A DNA stretch of 64,000 nt from positions 8,147,001 through 8,211,000 of the forward strand of contig NC_051096.1 of NCBI RefSeq assembly GCF_901709675.1, read 5' to 3'. Shown piece after piece: positions 28,862-41,846 of the stretch. Under the pieces are notes generated by a model that ran no database searches, was not told the origin of the DNA, and saw nothing but the letters and a program-made list of their open reading frames with translations. Made by a program: the position numbers and the translations under genes. Origin of the DNA: Syngnathus acus (Eukaryota > Chordata > Actinopteri > Syngnathiformes > Syngnathidae). Within the stretch, counting starts at the first letter, position 1. Each line of letters starts with the position of its first letter.

Positions 28862-28901
28862 CCACGCTGCTGCTGCTGCCGCCGCCGCCGCCGCCGCTGC
28901 C
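28862..28901 (+). repeat. (CTG)4(CCG)6 triplet run
   Basis: A GC-rich triplet compound in the desert. Translations of it look like low-complexity peptides but have no coding support. Confidence 0.85.
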
Positions 28902-31769
28902 ACAACCACACCCCTTCTATTTTCTTAGCAGCTCTCCTCTGCTTCTGTTCCCTGCTGTTACCTCCTCGGACCACCAGATGCTCCCAAACTCTGGGTCTGT
29001 TCCACCTGTCACCTGTTTGCCCATTTCCCCAACAGCCGCCCCAGTCCCACCTCCAGGTCAAGCAGGGATGCAATAGTTTCCATTTTTAAGCTTTTAGGCA
29101 ACGATAACAATTATTATACTCCAAATAATAATACCTATAGCTCTCTATTTTCTCACTTTGCCTTCAAGCTCCTGTCACAATTTGATTCGAGTGTAAACAG
29201 TAACTCCGGGAAGAACAAGGCACAGATTCAACAGTGTAAAGGGAAGAGAATGCATTGGATAGCGCCGACAAATAAAGGTGTAATAGATAGAAGAGATGAA
29301 CGAATAATGGAAAAGCCTAGTTGAGACATAGAACAGCGCCATCATTCACAGGTCCGACTGGATAGGAGGTGAGAATACAGGGTCAGGCTCCGACACGACT
29401 CCCTGACTCCTGATTCGAAGATTCTCATTTTCAGCTCCTGAACCGAGGGCAAGATATCGTACCTGTGAGAAGCCTTCAGCCAGAACAAGGAGAGGTGTGG
29501 AAGAATCTGTTTCTAGCAAGGATGAAGGCTGCGCAGCCCAATTCAAAAAGTTGACTGATAATGCAAGCATGCACATTTTTTGGGTGGTAATAGAAAGGGC
29601 ATTTTGTTGTGTTCCCTAACCGACCGCCATGACACACATTCATCCCTTACTGATGAGTGGGGGTACGTGTCATCTCACACCACACATTTGCTGTCTCTTT
29701 GCCCCGTCACATGCACCAGCGCTCAGAGAGCTGAGCCTCTGGCAGCAGAAGCAAGGCGCTTCATGGCTTCCAAGATGAGGTTAACTTTCAAAACATGCTC
29801 ATACGTATATAATCACATCAAGGGTTACATAGCACAGAGCCGCTCAGATGCTGTGATTCTTTTGTTTCTGCAGAACATCACTTGGGTTGCACGAGGTGAC
29901 GACAAAAATGGCAAGAAAAGCTGAGTAGAACAGCTGACAGTTAATCAGAGCCACTTGACGTGTGTGCTGACTCATCTAACATGAATAATAAGAGGATAGA
30001 AATCATTTGTTTGGTCTCATTGTCTGGTAGGTATCAGGGGATTTGGTTTGTCGACCTCGCTGTGTGTTTGCCACTGCTTTTGCAGCCATCGCCAAGGTTC
30101 AGTGAAGCAAGCGGCCGACATCTTCCCACAGAGGGCCTCACATCTTCATAATTCCCCACACTCCCCAGCCACACGCTGCCTGACCTCTCCACCCCAAGTC
30201 GTGCTCCTCGTCTGTGCCACTCCCTACCTTCTCATGTCCTCAGAGGAAAAGAGCTGCACTGAGCACGAGCCTGAAACCACGCTTGTATCGTCAGAGGATT
30301 TGCCAGCACTTACCTCCACTTGAACATTTAGTGCTGTCTTGTCAGCCGTGGACAGAGAATAGCACTATAGGGTCACAGATGAATTGCTTTTTAGGGACAA
30401 GGTATAAACACACTGCTTTGTCAAGATTAGCTGTCCGGTCTGTGTTAGCGGGGCTGAGATTTTGACTTTTGAGCCATGCCCTCATTTAGTCTCAAGATGT
30501 TGCAATATTATGCATTGAATATGAATGAGCACATTCACTTTTGTTAGTATTGCATGGAAAAGTCACTGTTGTCAGGAGCGAGTGGAGCAGGGTGACCAAA
30601 TGCAGCTTGGACCAGCTTGGCTGAGGCACAGCACTTTGACAAAGCTAGTTGACTGACGGACTTGAGCATAAAATGAGAAAACAAACCTAATATCGCATAT
30701 TTCACCATTGGGGCTATTTAAATGTCATTTCCGGCCCAAATGGAAAGTTATGAACAGGCCCTGGAAGGATTTGATGCTTAAACAGCTGTCATGTTGTCTG
30801 TGAATTTTAATAATAAGGTGTTGACTCACCTGTGGGGATTCCCACTAGTGTCTTTCAGACATGGATGTGCGTGCGCATTTCTCCCACTGTTTGGGTGTCA
30901 CTTTGGGAAAGGCAGAGCTGTGCATGGCAGTGCAACACCTGCCACAGACTAGGGCTGTTTATGACAGAGGCTGTGTGAGCTGGAAAGGACACAGTGGAGA
31001 ATTGCCAGCAGCACAAATGGATAGTGTGCATGTTGCATACACACAAGCTACCATACTAAATGGTGCAAAAAAAAAACAACCACACACCTAAATGTATGAG
31101 AACCATTCTCTCCAAACACAGAGGTGAATGCAATAACCCCAGTGTCAGCGTCGCTGTGGCTAGGTCCCCGGCAGCTCGTAGATTACAGCAGTAGGCAGGG
31201 GAGCCTGGCAGAGTCAGCGGCCTACAAAGTTCCATATAAACCATCAGTGGGATGGATCTCTCAGGGACCTGGCAGCAAAATGCTTTGCAAAGTTAAAGCC
31301 TCACCAGCCCTTCCCTGCTGATCGTGCCAATGAGAACAAACGCACTCGTTTGAGCGGACAATCCAACGCAAACTCAAGAACGGATGACATCACGCAATTA
31401 TTTTTTTGTTGAAGTGACATAATAATCAACCTCTATGCGAAGAAGTCCGAATTCGCTAAAAAAGTACATCAGCTATAGCAATCCAAGAATATTTCTTTTG
31501 TGTTTTCTGGCCTAAGTGAAATAACAATCAACGGCTTGACTCCAATTTATCTTCCCCTTCCTGGGCTTGCTGGAGATGCAATAATGAACCAACAGATGGG
31601 TTTGTTCGAGAGTGGTTAAGGCAGCCGGTGGGTGGTTCGCTCAAGCTGAAATCAAGAATTAAGCACGGAGCAAGTGTTTCTCTCTTTGTTTCTTGACCTG
31701 ATGTCGTTTTCCTTCATCGCTGCTAGCATGTGCTGGGTTTTTGTCTTTGTGTGCGCGTCATACCCGCGT

Positions 31770-32080
31770 ACCAAGGTGCCATCCCGATTGATTATATAAT
31801 GGCTGCACCATTTGAATTTGGGCACGTCTCCCGGTGGAGCTTGTCAATGGCTTTTGCCATGCAAATTTCATTGATGTGGCCTTGTTAACTACCTGCCTAA
31901 TAAGGCTTGTTTAAATGGTCATCTGTCGCTTGACTGCGGAAGGTGGAGGGCTTTTTATCTCTGCCCTCCCTCACGTGTCACAGGGGGTCCTTTAAATCCT
32001 CGTTAGTGTCTCAGTGTGTGCGTGATGGTGAGACAATATGGGCCACATCAGATCATACAAAGGCCTCATTATTCTCCAAC
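31770..32080. promoter_or_regulatory. Candidate enhancer block with POU octamer
   Basis: A unique block with ATGCAAAT at 31859-31866 next to TTTCATTGAT, plus GATTGATTATATAATGG. It is flanked by less structured DNA. Suggestive of a conserved element, with no alignment support. Confidence 0.3.
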
Positions 32081-32527
32081 ACTTGTTAGCTCTCACTTAT
32101 TAATAGCACTCAATGGAGTTGATCTGACAAAACCAACATTTACTCTGGCATATGGGAAATGGGGCACTTAGCATCTCTTTACGACTGAAATTTGCTTTGA
32201 AAATTGATCGGAACTTTAACAGCATTTCTGCCGCAAAACCATGGCGAAAAAAATCCGCAACTAAATGCGAGCACATCATGTGAAAATGACACAATCGTTT
32301 TGAATCGATTTGATTTGAAATCGATTTGAAATTTGGTAGCAGTGCAATTCTATGCTTTGAAACCGCAATTGAATAAAAGAAAAAAATGAGATCAAATTTG
32401 ATCAAAAGTGTGTTTTACAAGATAAATAAAAGATCCTGTGTCAGGTGTCAAAAAGATTAAGGAATGTTGAAGGAGGAGATGACTCACTTGAGAGGACACG
32501 ACCGACGGTGCCTTGGTTGATCTGGGG

Positions 32528-32557
32528 GCACAGCACAGCACAGCACAGCACAGCACA
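32528..32557 (+). repeat. (CACAG)6 pentanucleotide array
   Basis: A perfect 30-base run in a locally GC-rich stretch. Confidence 0.88.
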
Positions 32558-35037
32558 CCTGGAGGGAGAAATCAAACGCTTGTTAGGGATGGCCCTTCAC
32601 GGTCTCTCACCTCCCAATCCTCCTGAGCGCCGGACACCCCAACCCCACCCGGATGCTGGCGAATCCCTCCCTCCCTCCCTCCCTCACTGTCCTCCATCCC
32701 CCACCCCCCAAAAGGTCAGCCAACCCTGGCCCATGGCCCAGCGCCCATCCAAAATCCAAGTGAGCTTTTAGCCCCTTTTCCTCTCTGGGGCTCTCCTTTG
32801 TTGTCTCACATGAGCCAAAGTGTCCCCCTCCAGCAAGCTTTACATACGTATTTTCCACTTCAGAGTGATTGTGTGAACACAAACTATATCTTTTTGTCGC
32901 ACATCAAAAGATGCTTAAGTGAATGTAATGACTTTGGGAAAGGGATATACACTTTTTCCACATCTGTAAAATTTTGTCGCCAGGGTATGACCTGGCTTGT
33001 CACCACTGTGTTTGGTTTCTCCTCATGGCAAGCATGTGGACAGCCCACGTCTCTTCGGAAGCTGGCCGCAGCCCTCCGGCCTCCGGCTTCCCCCCCCGCT
33101 GACGTGGCTCCTTCTGGCCTGGCCCGGCCTGTCTCAAACAGCTACCGTCTCAGCCCCGGAGCCGACACAGCGGTACGCTCTAACCTCCATTCAGGTGGCG
33201 TAAAAATAGCGTGACACGGAGCCGCTCGCGTGTGAGATGGAAACAAACTTAAGCATTGGGGGTAAAAAAAAAAAAAAAAAAAAAAACATTCTTGCCTGAC
33301 CCCCAAGCCTGCAGCATCACTCACAAGCGCTTACAATATCCACCCTTGACAAAACGTGATCTCTCACACCTTACATTTCCTCGTCTTTTGCCGTTTTGTG
33401 TGACACTTGCGTTTGCACCAAGCGCCAATTATCATGACAGTGTGACCCCCAACCTTTTCCAAAAGCATCCCTTGCACTTGCTCCTTTCCTTGTCCCCTTT
33501 TCAGCCTGTCTCCCACCCACACCCCCGATGACAATATCCCGGTAATGGCGGCCTGTGTTTTCTTGGCCGAGGCGCCTGGATTTGTCAGGACGCATTTCCT
33601 GCCTGCGCACTGAAGGGGATGCCGCTGCGTGGCAATCTGGGCTCACTTCTCAGGCAGCTAAACCCTTTGACACTGTGCTTTTTTAATTAAAATTACATTA
33701 TGATTAATCAGGCAGAAGCCGAGGCCCTCCCCCCTGCCTCCCTCCCTCCCGCCCACTTCAGCCAGGCCCTCCTGCTTCGTTTCCAGGCAGGTTTGATTAC
33801 AACCCGTGACGGACTTACCTAAGTGCCAAGCTGCTAAAGATGTGCTGGCAGATGCAGCCACGCGGCCAGCTTGTCCAGCCCCGGGGTTGAAAGCTACCAG
33901 GAACAGATGACAACCAGAAAAAAAATAGAGTTGAAAGTTGAAAAAACCGAGTGACGGCCGAAAAATGTCAGGAATTTGGTCACTCGCTTCAATCCAGCAG
34001 ACACTCCAGGGACTGCGACAAGGCAGCTCCTGGATGCTGGTATTGATCTGCAGCGCTTGGCCCACAACAGAAGAGAATCACATCTCCCTACAGCTGTACA
34101 AAGTGCTTGCAAGACGGGAACCTCCTCTCTGTCTCCGCTGCTCTTTTGTGGGGCAGGTGAAGTGGTAGAGCACACGTGTTTGCTTACTCAGGCTGAAATA
34201 CCGATGTCGGAAATACGCTCCCACATCGGAACAAAAGGAAGAGACGATGAAAAGCATGTCGATACGAAAGCACGCTACACGTAGACGTGTTCATCTTGTA
34301 CCATTAGAGAGTCACTCACATGATTTATTTGGCTCAAGGTTTTAGGCTACCGGATGCCCTTGCTGCCACAACTCCTCCATTTTTTTATCCGGGCTTGGAA
34401 CCAGCAGTGGCTGGGTACAATTGAAGCTGCGCCATCTGCACGTACGGCAACAGCATGTAGGCCCGCCACTAAAAAAAAACATCCAAAAGAAATAAATCAA
34501 AAAGTATGACACCATTTCTTGCCAGGCCATGTGCATTATTATCGTCCAGGGCTGGAAGAGCCATTGACGTGTGCCAGAAGTTGGTCAGGCAGATACGGAG
34601 AAATGGTCTCATTCAAAAATATATACAGCTCCAGATGATTTTGTTTTGTGCAAACACTTGATGGAAAAAAAAATTAAAACAAGAAAAGATTCATCGAAAA
34701 ACTTTGCATACGTCAGTTGTTTATTTGATTTCCCCCCCTGGAAAATATTTTTAAGTTCAAGTATATTAACAGAAAGATGGTAAAAAAAAAAGGTCATTTT
34801 TAGTTAGTTTTATAAACATAAGATGGAGTTTCAGTAAGTGTCTAATTTTTGTAAAAAAAAAAACGGTTCATTTGATTAATTCTTATGAAGTATAATCACC
34901 TTAAAAGCCCTTTGTGTATTTTCCAGAAAAATTGCTTGTGCCTGTCTCTCTGCATGACTTTCACCCACTCAGCCCCCCGAGTTGAGACATGGCCGTATTG
35001 AGCGTCCTGTGGCCACATTGACAAGGCGTATTAAAAG

Positions 35038-35050
35038 CCAGTAGGTGGTC
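35038..35050 (+). promoter_or_regulatory. CTCF-like motif in the desert
   Basis: CCAGTAGGTGGTC agrees with the CTCF core except at the last C of GGC. Confidence 0.35.
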
Positions 35051-36996
35051 TCTTTCTGTCACCGGGCAGAAGCCTCTCGTCACACTACATTAATTACATG
35101 CACCTCTGCGCTTTATAGCGCTTCACACGTGGGGATGCTCCAACCAGGACTTATTTATCGTGTGCACCGCTAATGATAAAATAAGCTTCATTCTTAAGCG
35201 CATCGTACATAAACAAACACACTGGCGTGTTTATTGAAAACAGGTGGCTTGATGCGCACGCTTGCCCGTTTGCATGATTTGTCAGAGCGAGCGAGCGAGC
35301 GAGCGGCACACTTTGCTGACCTGACCCCAGCGTGAACTCTCTTGCCCTTGCAATCCATACGTATCATTTACCCAAGGCCCTCCCTGCCGTCTCGCCTAAT
35401 TCATGGAGGCGTGAAACACCTCGTAATGCTCAATCACAGCGGGGCACAGCGCGCTAGGAGCCATCCAGAGTGACAGCGCAGGCCCGACCGACCGACCGGC
35501 CGGCCGGCCGAGGGGAGAAATGCCACATCGCCCTTAGGGAGAGAGGGAGGGAGGGAGGTGGAGGAGATGGGGAGAAGGATGCGCTGCTACAGGGCTTTGC
35601 AGACAAGACAAGATGGGGGCGGGTATTGTCTTTAAGGTGCCGTTCTATTTTGATCACAGTTTATGCCAAATCATACCATATTTTGTTTCACTTCAATTCC
35701 TCCAAATGGGATATCATGTAAATAGGAGTCTATTGTTAAATGCGAATGCAAGCTTTGGAAAATTGAATGCACGCTTCCATCTAGTCTTTGTGTTATTCAT
35801 AGAAACTCAAAGATACGTAGCCACGACGCTCAATCTGCCTTGTTTGATTTAAACAGCCAGCAGGACAGTGTTACATTTCAAATCAAGTCACCACGGGCAA
35901 AACGAGAAAAAAAAAATCTGTAGAGGAGTTAATGTTTTTGCTGAGCTTACATTTCACTAGACACATAGAAGATATGCATATGGAAGACATAATATCACGC
36001 TTGGCTGTGTTTTGTGATCGACTACTTCGCCTCAACACTGTCCCATTTGCACGGATTTTCAAAATTATACAACTGCAAAGCAGGGATGTTAATTACTATA
36101 AATTAAAATGATTCCATTATGCCTACTCCAAAGTAGTTTGAGGCATATTCCTTTTATCCCACTCACACTTTTTTTGCTGTTAATTAATTGAAGTAACTTT
36201 CAATTACCTACAAGAAGGTGTCTTGCCTGATTTGCAAGTAAAAGGGGAAGAAAATGACTGAAAGAAGTTGGGAAGGAGAGGGAAGGGAGAGAAACGCCAT
36301 GGTGAGGAAAAGAAGCAACAGACGGAAGTCACACTCGAGAACAGCGAGGTGTGAAGGAAAACGACTTGATGGTGTTTAACGGCAGATTTTTGGACTGCTG
36401 TTTTAAAACGCGCCAATGTGCTGTTTAGCTCTCTCTTTTCTAACACAGCAGTTGTTTTTCTTTTACATGTTACTCACAAACATTAGAGCATTTTAAAAGT
36501 CTATGCGTTATTTGTTTTGATTTAGAACATGTTTATAAAAAAAATACAGTGTATAGCGGATAGAAGTAAAATATTCATGTTTGGTTTTAATAATCAGTTC
36601 AAATTCAAAAAATCCACCCGCATTGTATTCAAAAGCTATAATGCATTGATTTAGGGCTGATAAAACAGCAAACGTGGCAAGCGTTATTCCACGTAAATTA
36701 TTCTGACTCACTGACACCTGCGCTACTTGTAAAAACATGACTTGGTCGCATCTGAAGAATTTTTACACATAAACCACCAAGTGTGAGACACTGATGGCGG
36801 AGGGATCCATCCATCCGTCTGATGCAATAAGGTAATATTTTTGCGCAAAGTCAGCACAATTGAGGGCTGGATCTGACTCCACACTGACATTGTCTCTCTT
36901 GTCCTTGCCCCCGCCCGTGGACCCGTGCCCAGGACCAGACAAGCTGCCCACTGCTCCAGTTAATCATATGCAGCGCCATAAGGAAGCTTATGCCGG

Positions 36997-37148
36997 TGGA
37001 TGGATGGATGGATGGATGGATGGATGGATGGATGGATGGATGGATGGATGGATGGATGGATGGATGGATGGATGGATGGATGGATGGATGGATGGATGGA
37101 TGGATGGATGGATGGATGGATGGATGGATGGATGGATGGATGGATGGA
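36997..37148 (+). repeat. Perfect (TGGA)38 tetranucleotide array
   Basis: A 152-base uninterrupted array. Its translations (WMDG on the + strand, SIHP on the - strand) produce several spurious open frames. The absence of interruptions implies recent expansion and likely length polymorphism. Confidence 0.98.
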
Positions 37149-38427
37149 GAGAGCCTGCCTAAAGGGACCGACCGGCTTGGCACCAAAGGCCTTGGCATGA
37201 ATTTGACAACAAGCAAAAAAAGTAGCGGTAACCCCCTCTGACTCCTCCTGCTGCCCAGGTCCTGCTGTGGGGTGCTTGACCTCACTGATTGTGGACACAG
37301 AGTCCCTGCTGACCAGGACAAACACCGTCACTTCAGGATCTGGGAAAGGAGACAAAAAAAAAATAATCATCAAGGGCACATTGGAAGCGTGTTCCCATTC
37401 TAATCCTATCAAGCAGAATCAATACGGTCGGGAACGGAAATTGCGAGCCGGGCCCTCGATTTGGAGCCATCTCACCATCGAAAACGGGTGAGCCGTAATT
37501 GCTCAATAACTTGTGCAACTGTGATGTCATTTCCAAAATGGCCACCTGAGTTGGATTTGACTGCTTAATTCAGTCATATTCCACAAATGCAATAATAATC
37601 AGAATAGCTTTTTTAGGTTAGCAGGGTTGTATAGAACATATGGTTGTCAAGAAGATTTTTGACTTGATTTCCGCTTTACTTCACAATTTTTTGGTCACAA
37701 TTTTATAGTAGTAGGACACATCCACCTGTTAGGGTCAGTCACAACTGAACAACGGTGGATTGTTGAGGCATCAGTGCACACGAGCTCATATTAACGCATG
37801 CATGATGTGAGCAAAAGAATGTGGCGTAAATAGATAGGTGTCAAGCAAAGCATGAGTGACTTTACTTTCAGTGAGCGCCATCCGCAAAAAGAGCAGCGTG
37901 GACTGACAGTGCGCCGCCGAGGCTGGCTGGCTGGCTGGCCTCTGGCCGCCCGTGACCTTTGGTAATTCTTTATGTCTTCACACCTCTGCAAGACAAGCTC
38001 TGTCATAGCAGCACACATGACATGACCAGCACACTCGACCTCCCCCCCGCCCTGCATTTTACCGTCTCTTCAATTAAAAGCTTAATGGATGTTTTAACAC
38101 TCTGCCATTCTAATGATGGCATCCTAATCTGCCGCTGTTGGATCTCTGGGAGGTTGATGAAGGAGGATGGCTACACAATCTTACAGGTTAGGTCTGACAA
38201 TCTAATCATAGTCATACTCACGCGCAAGACCCCAATGGGTTGTCGTGGTTGGGCCATCCAGCCGGAGAGCCTGATGGAAGCCACCGTGGCTGCCACTTTG
38301 CATCTTCGACACCCGGGGGGAGACCACAAGTAGCCTGGAAAAACGGACAACTCAAAATGCTTGAGACACACACGGCTTAAAGACAAATTGGGATCTACCA
38401 ACCCGAATGTATGCCCCGCCCACTTTT

Positions 38428-38526
38428 TGGACAACACACCTGATTCAAATGGTCAGAAAATTTGCAAGGGCTGCAGAAGCTGGATAACAATTATTTGAAT
38501 CAAGACATAGAAAACATGCAGGACAC
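38428..38526. mobile_element. Degenerate interior of a teleost palindromic MITE
   Basis: The sequence runs from acaacacacctgattcaaat to aaaacatgcaggacacc. GATTCAAAT (38442-38450) is inverted as ATTTGAATC (38493-38501), flanking a GCAGAAGC-TGGATAACAA centre. This resembles the middle of the common fish MITE whose ends seem to form the hairpin at 18465-18526. The identification is from memory. Confidence 0.5.
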
Positions 38527-38690
38527 CACTCATAATGTAAAAAAAAATGGAGATGAACTTTTAGCTTTAGCATCTCACTGAGAATCAACACCTCTAAATC
38601 GCTGTCCGTGGTCCTGAGTTGGAAAAAGAGTCAAAGAGGAGATCCCGCCTAAAGAGTCTGGTGAAGTGAAGAAGAAGCTAAAAGCTCTGC

Positions 38691-38741
38691 ACGTACCTTC
38701 CCACGCTGACCTATGGACACGAGCTGTGGGTCTCACTGGAT
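38691..38741 (+). pseudogene. RTE-type LINE reverse transcriptase remnant
   Basis: Frame 1 from 38691 reads TYLPTLTYGHELWVSL. The LTYGHELWV motif is characteristic of RTE-like LINE reverse transcriptases in fish genomes as I remember them. The frame is not preserved for long on either side, so this is a short dead fragment. Confidence 0.55.
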
Positions 38742-41740
38742 GTAAAGCGTTGCTACATCCATCCCCCTCACTCTCACATCTTTTGGGCATATGTGTGTGG
38801 GTTGGATTGGAATGTTCCATGCAATGCATGGAACAATAATGGAAAAAACAAGTGTCAAAATGAATGTTCACGTAGTGTGAATTCATTTAGAACAATTAGC
38901 ATGAGTATTATATCACTTCTGAATACAGTCCAGGGATGATGTGAAACACTAAACCCATGTCCACATTTGTTCATATTATATAGATATGTGAGTGTGTAAA
39001 AATATTGCATTTGCTCGCAAAACAATAAATCATCTCTGATTAGGAAACTAATAGGAAGGAATCACAATTTAGTTATTGGTCATAGCAGCAATTTGCTACA
39101 TCTTTGCATCCGTCCATCCTCAGCTGCTCCAAATATTCATTCATTGTATCTGTCCTTTCACTTACCCTCCCTCCCTCCCTCGCTCCGTAGTAGCAAAGCT
39201 GAACTTGTGCCCCCTGCCTGCTTGTTGACCTCCTTGGTAGAGTGCTGCGATCCCTCCATGATCGCCCGCCCGCCCCCTCCCACCTCCCCCCACTCCCCCT
39301 CTCCTCCCCCCACTCCCCTTCTCCTCCCCTTGTTCTTGCTCTTTCAGCGCAGCCGACTGCCAATCCCGCCTGGCCGCCCCTTGTCGTCTCGCAGAAGTGC
39401 GAAAATAAGATGGCATTGGATCTATTAACACATTGGGCTGAGTGTTAGTGAGGGGGTGCGGGGCGGGGGGGCTCAGCCGAGACCACTCTCCCAAGGTTCA
39501 CCGACCACCGCTCTGGCCGGATCCTCTGGCCGGGGGGCAAGGTGGAAGGAAGGCTGTGGAGGAGAATGTGGGCAATTAGAGAACCTTGATAGCATTGTGA
39601 GTGTTAGTTTGGAGCAGGCATACACTTGCCCCAATCTCCGTTATGGCAGACTTGATCGATAGCAACATGTACGGACAAGTGGAATCTGACAAAAGCCTGT
39701 CTGTAAAAAGCAGCGGCAGATTTGGATTGGCCTTAACGTGACATCACGGAGGTGTGATTTTCGTAACATATGCCTGCGTGTGTCTACACAGCATCAAAAC
39801 CCTCTCAGCATATTTTCTATTCATGAAGGTAAAACATAAAGTGCCACATAAACTGCCACTTCTCAGATAACCTTGTTCCAATGTTATGATGACTTTACAT
39901 GTGCTCGCAGCCGCAGGATTTCATTCCTGAACTTGTTGGCACGGCGAGATGTAATGTGTGTGTCGATCTCTGAATGTCTCTACCTCGGTGTGATTGCACG
40001 CCCACAGATCCACCAGCGCCATCACAACAGCCACACAAAAAGAAAAAAAGAAAAAAAATCAACCTCACAACTTTTTGTCACACTTCAATCACATAATATG
40101 TTGGGAATTAATAGTGTGTTTGCTGCTATTTACTACGTTTTGCTTTCATCACAAGAGAATAATTCAACGAAGGCAATTTGCGTTGTGCAAATCAGTCTAT
40201 CTTTTTAAAAATGGATGTTAAAAATGTGCTGTTCATTTGTTCTCCTGGCAAAGGAGCGAATTCCACCATGGCCCCTCTGCCGTACAGCATGTGGCCCTCT
40301 CTCGGTTACCAAGCAGAATAGACGAGATATTTACAGGTGTGAAAAGATGCATTTTTCTAATACAGTGTGAAATTCTTCTGTTAAGTCTGCTCTATCCAAT
40401 ACGCCTGTTCACAAAGGGACGGACGGACGGACGGACGGATGGAGAGAGAGAGAATCCAAGGAGAGACTTCTTGTCTTCTTTCTTGGCTCCGTATTTTCGA
40501 AGGAGCCGAGGCGTAGCTGAGTCTTAAGAAAAAAAAAAAAAAAGTGATAAAATATACAGTGAGAAAATGTTTCAAGTGTCAGGAATTAAAAGGGAGCGCG
40601 GTGGTGCAGCAGGATGTCGGTAGGGGGTTGCTCGCTCCTAAAGCGCTGCTCAAGATCACTACAATCTGTTTGTCTGACTTTCAGAGAGGCCGAGGAGTTC
40701 AGGTCCAAAGGGGTCTTCCGCTGTTTGAACACATTTATTGAAAATGTATTGTTGACGGGGAAAATGTTCGGCACGGCAATGAAGGTTGTGACGAGGCTTC
40801 GTCAATGTGTTTTTTGCTTGTCAAATGAAAATCCAATTAAAATAGCACACTTTGTTTCACAGAAGAGAAAATAGATTTCAAATGAAATCCTCCAGTTTAT
40901 AAAAAAAAGAGGGAGTCATTTTTGTTACCTCTTTCGTAAACTCATGGCGCTCCAGTAAACAAACAATTGAGTTTTTGACTGACAGAATGTGGCAAGCAGT
41001 CAACTCAAATGCCAAAATATCGCTTTTCAAAATTGAGAAAATGCAGTGTATTGATTGGAGTCGATTCTGACCAACGTCTTCCTGCATCCAAAGCCATCAA
41101 TATCCACGAGCCCATCGTCAGAATTGCTGAATTTGCATCTTTCGGTTCAAAGCAACCTCAATCCTTCACAAAGCCTCTCCTGGAACAAATGAAAGTGATG
41201 GAATTTGTTTGGAGGCAAAGCGAAAAAAGGGGCAAAGGGAACGGGACAATGTGTTGAGCGCTGTCGTGACCACACACCCTCACCCGTCGAGTGTGGCTCG
41301 GAGCCCAGAATAAATCGACGCCGGGTCTTGCCTACCTTGCCATGGAGAGACAGACAGACAGACAGGAGTCAGGAATCCAAACGCGCCGCTGCCAAATGTC
41401 CTCCTTGGGAAAAACAAACACACTTCAAAGAAACGCTTCAAAAACACACAAATAAATACAACAATGAATAGAAAGTCAGCCTGCAATCTATTTCTTTGTG
41501 AAAATCCTAATTTGCTGTCCTGCTAAATAAGCGCAGGCCCACTTGAGGCCTCTGCTTGTTTTCTCCTGCCACTTGTAAAGGCACTTTGCACAGCTCTTTA
41601 GCGCTAGTTACAGCCATGACACACCGAGGGGGCCGAGACAGCCCTTAATTAATGGGAGGCAATCTCGCAGCTTACCAGAAGCTTTTGATAGCAAAGGATT
41701 ATCATCACGCATTAAGATGGACCTCCAGCGCTAGCTCTGT

Positions 41741-41846
41741 GAAGGAAGGAAGGAAGGAAGGAAGGAAGGAAGGAAGGAAGGAAGGAAGGAAGGAAGGAAG
41801 GAAGGAAGGAAGGAAGGAAGGAAGGAAGGAAGGAAGGAAGGAAGGA
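41741..41846 (+). repeat. Perfect (GGAA)26 array
   Basis: A 106-base uninterrupted GAAG/GGAA purine tract. GGAA is the ETS-factor core, and long GGAA arrays can act as ETS-responsive enhancers in mammals; whether this one does is unknown. Confidence 0.97.

Larger units (their letters stand above)
19351..31769. other. Gene-free upstream desert, part 3
   Basis: Unique sequence with poly-A/C runs (19484-19503; poly-C about 25944-25958), CTCF-like motifs at 20558 and 21473, POU octamers at 21110 and 24669, a GC-rich island at 27225-27640 and a T-box half-site at 26643. Blocks around 22440-22780 and 28180-28520 look like unique, motif-rich non-coding DNA. No gene is supported. Confidence 0.6.
32081..41740. 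other. Gene-free upstream desert, part 4
   Basis: Holds five of the six T-box half-sites found, the TGGA array (36997-37148), MITE and RTE remnants (38428-38741), a CTCF-like motif (35038), and several unique motif-rich blocks (about 33540-33740, 35000-35450, 38060-38330 and 41510-41720). No coding gene is supported. Confidence 0.6.

Noticed and set aside
36851-37412. Long open frames with repeated HPSI or WMDG motifs on both strands
   Set aside because: They are translations of the TGGA array, which is open in several frames because its unit contains no stop.
36997-41846. Possible CRISPR-like arrays from regular repeats
   Set aside because: These are microsatellites with 4-bp units and no spacers, in a vertebrate genome.
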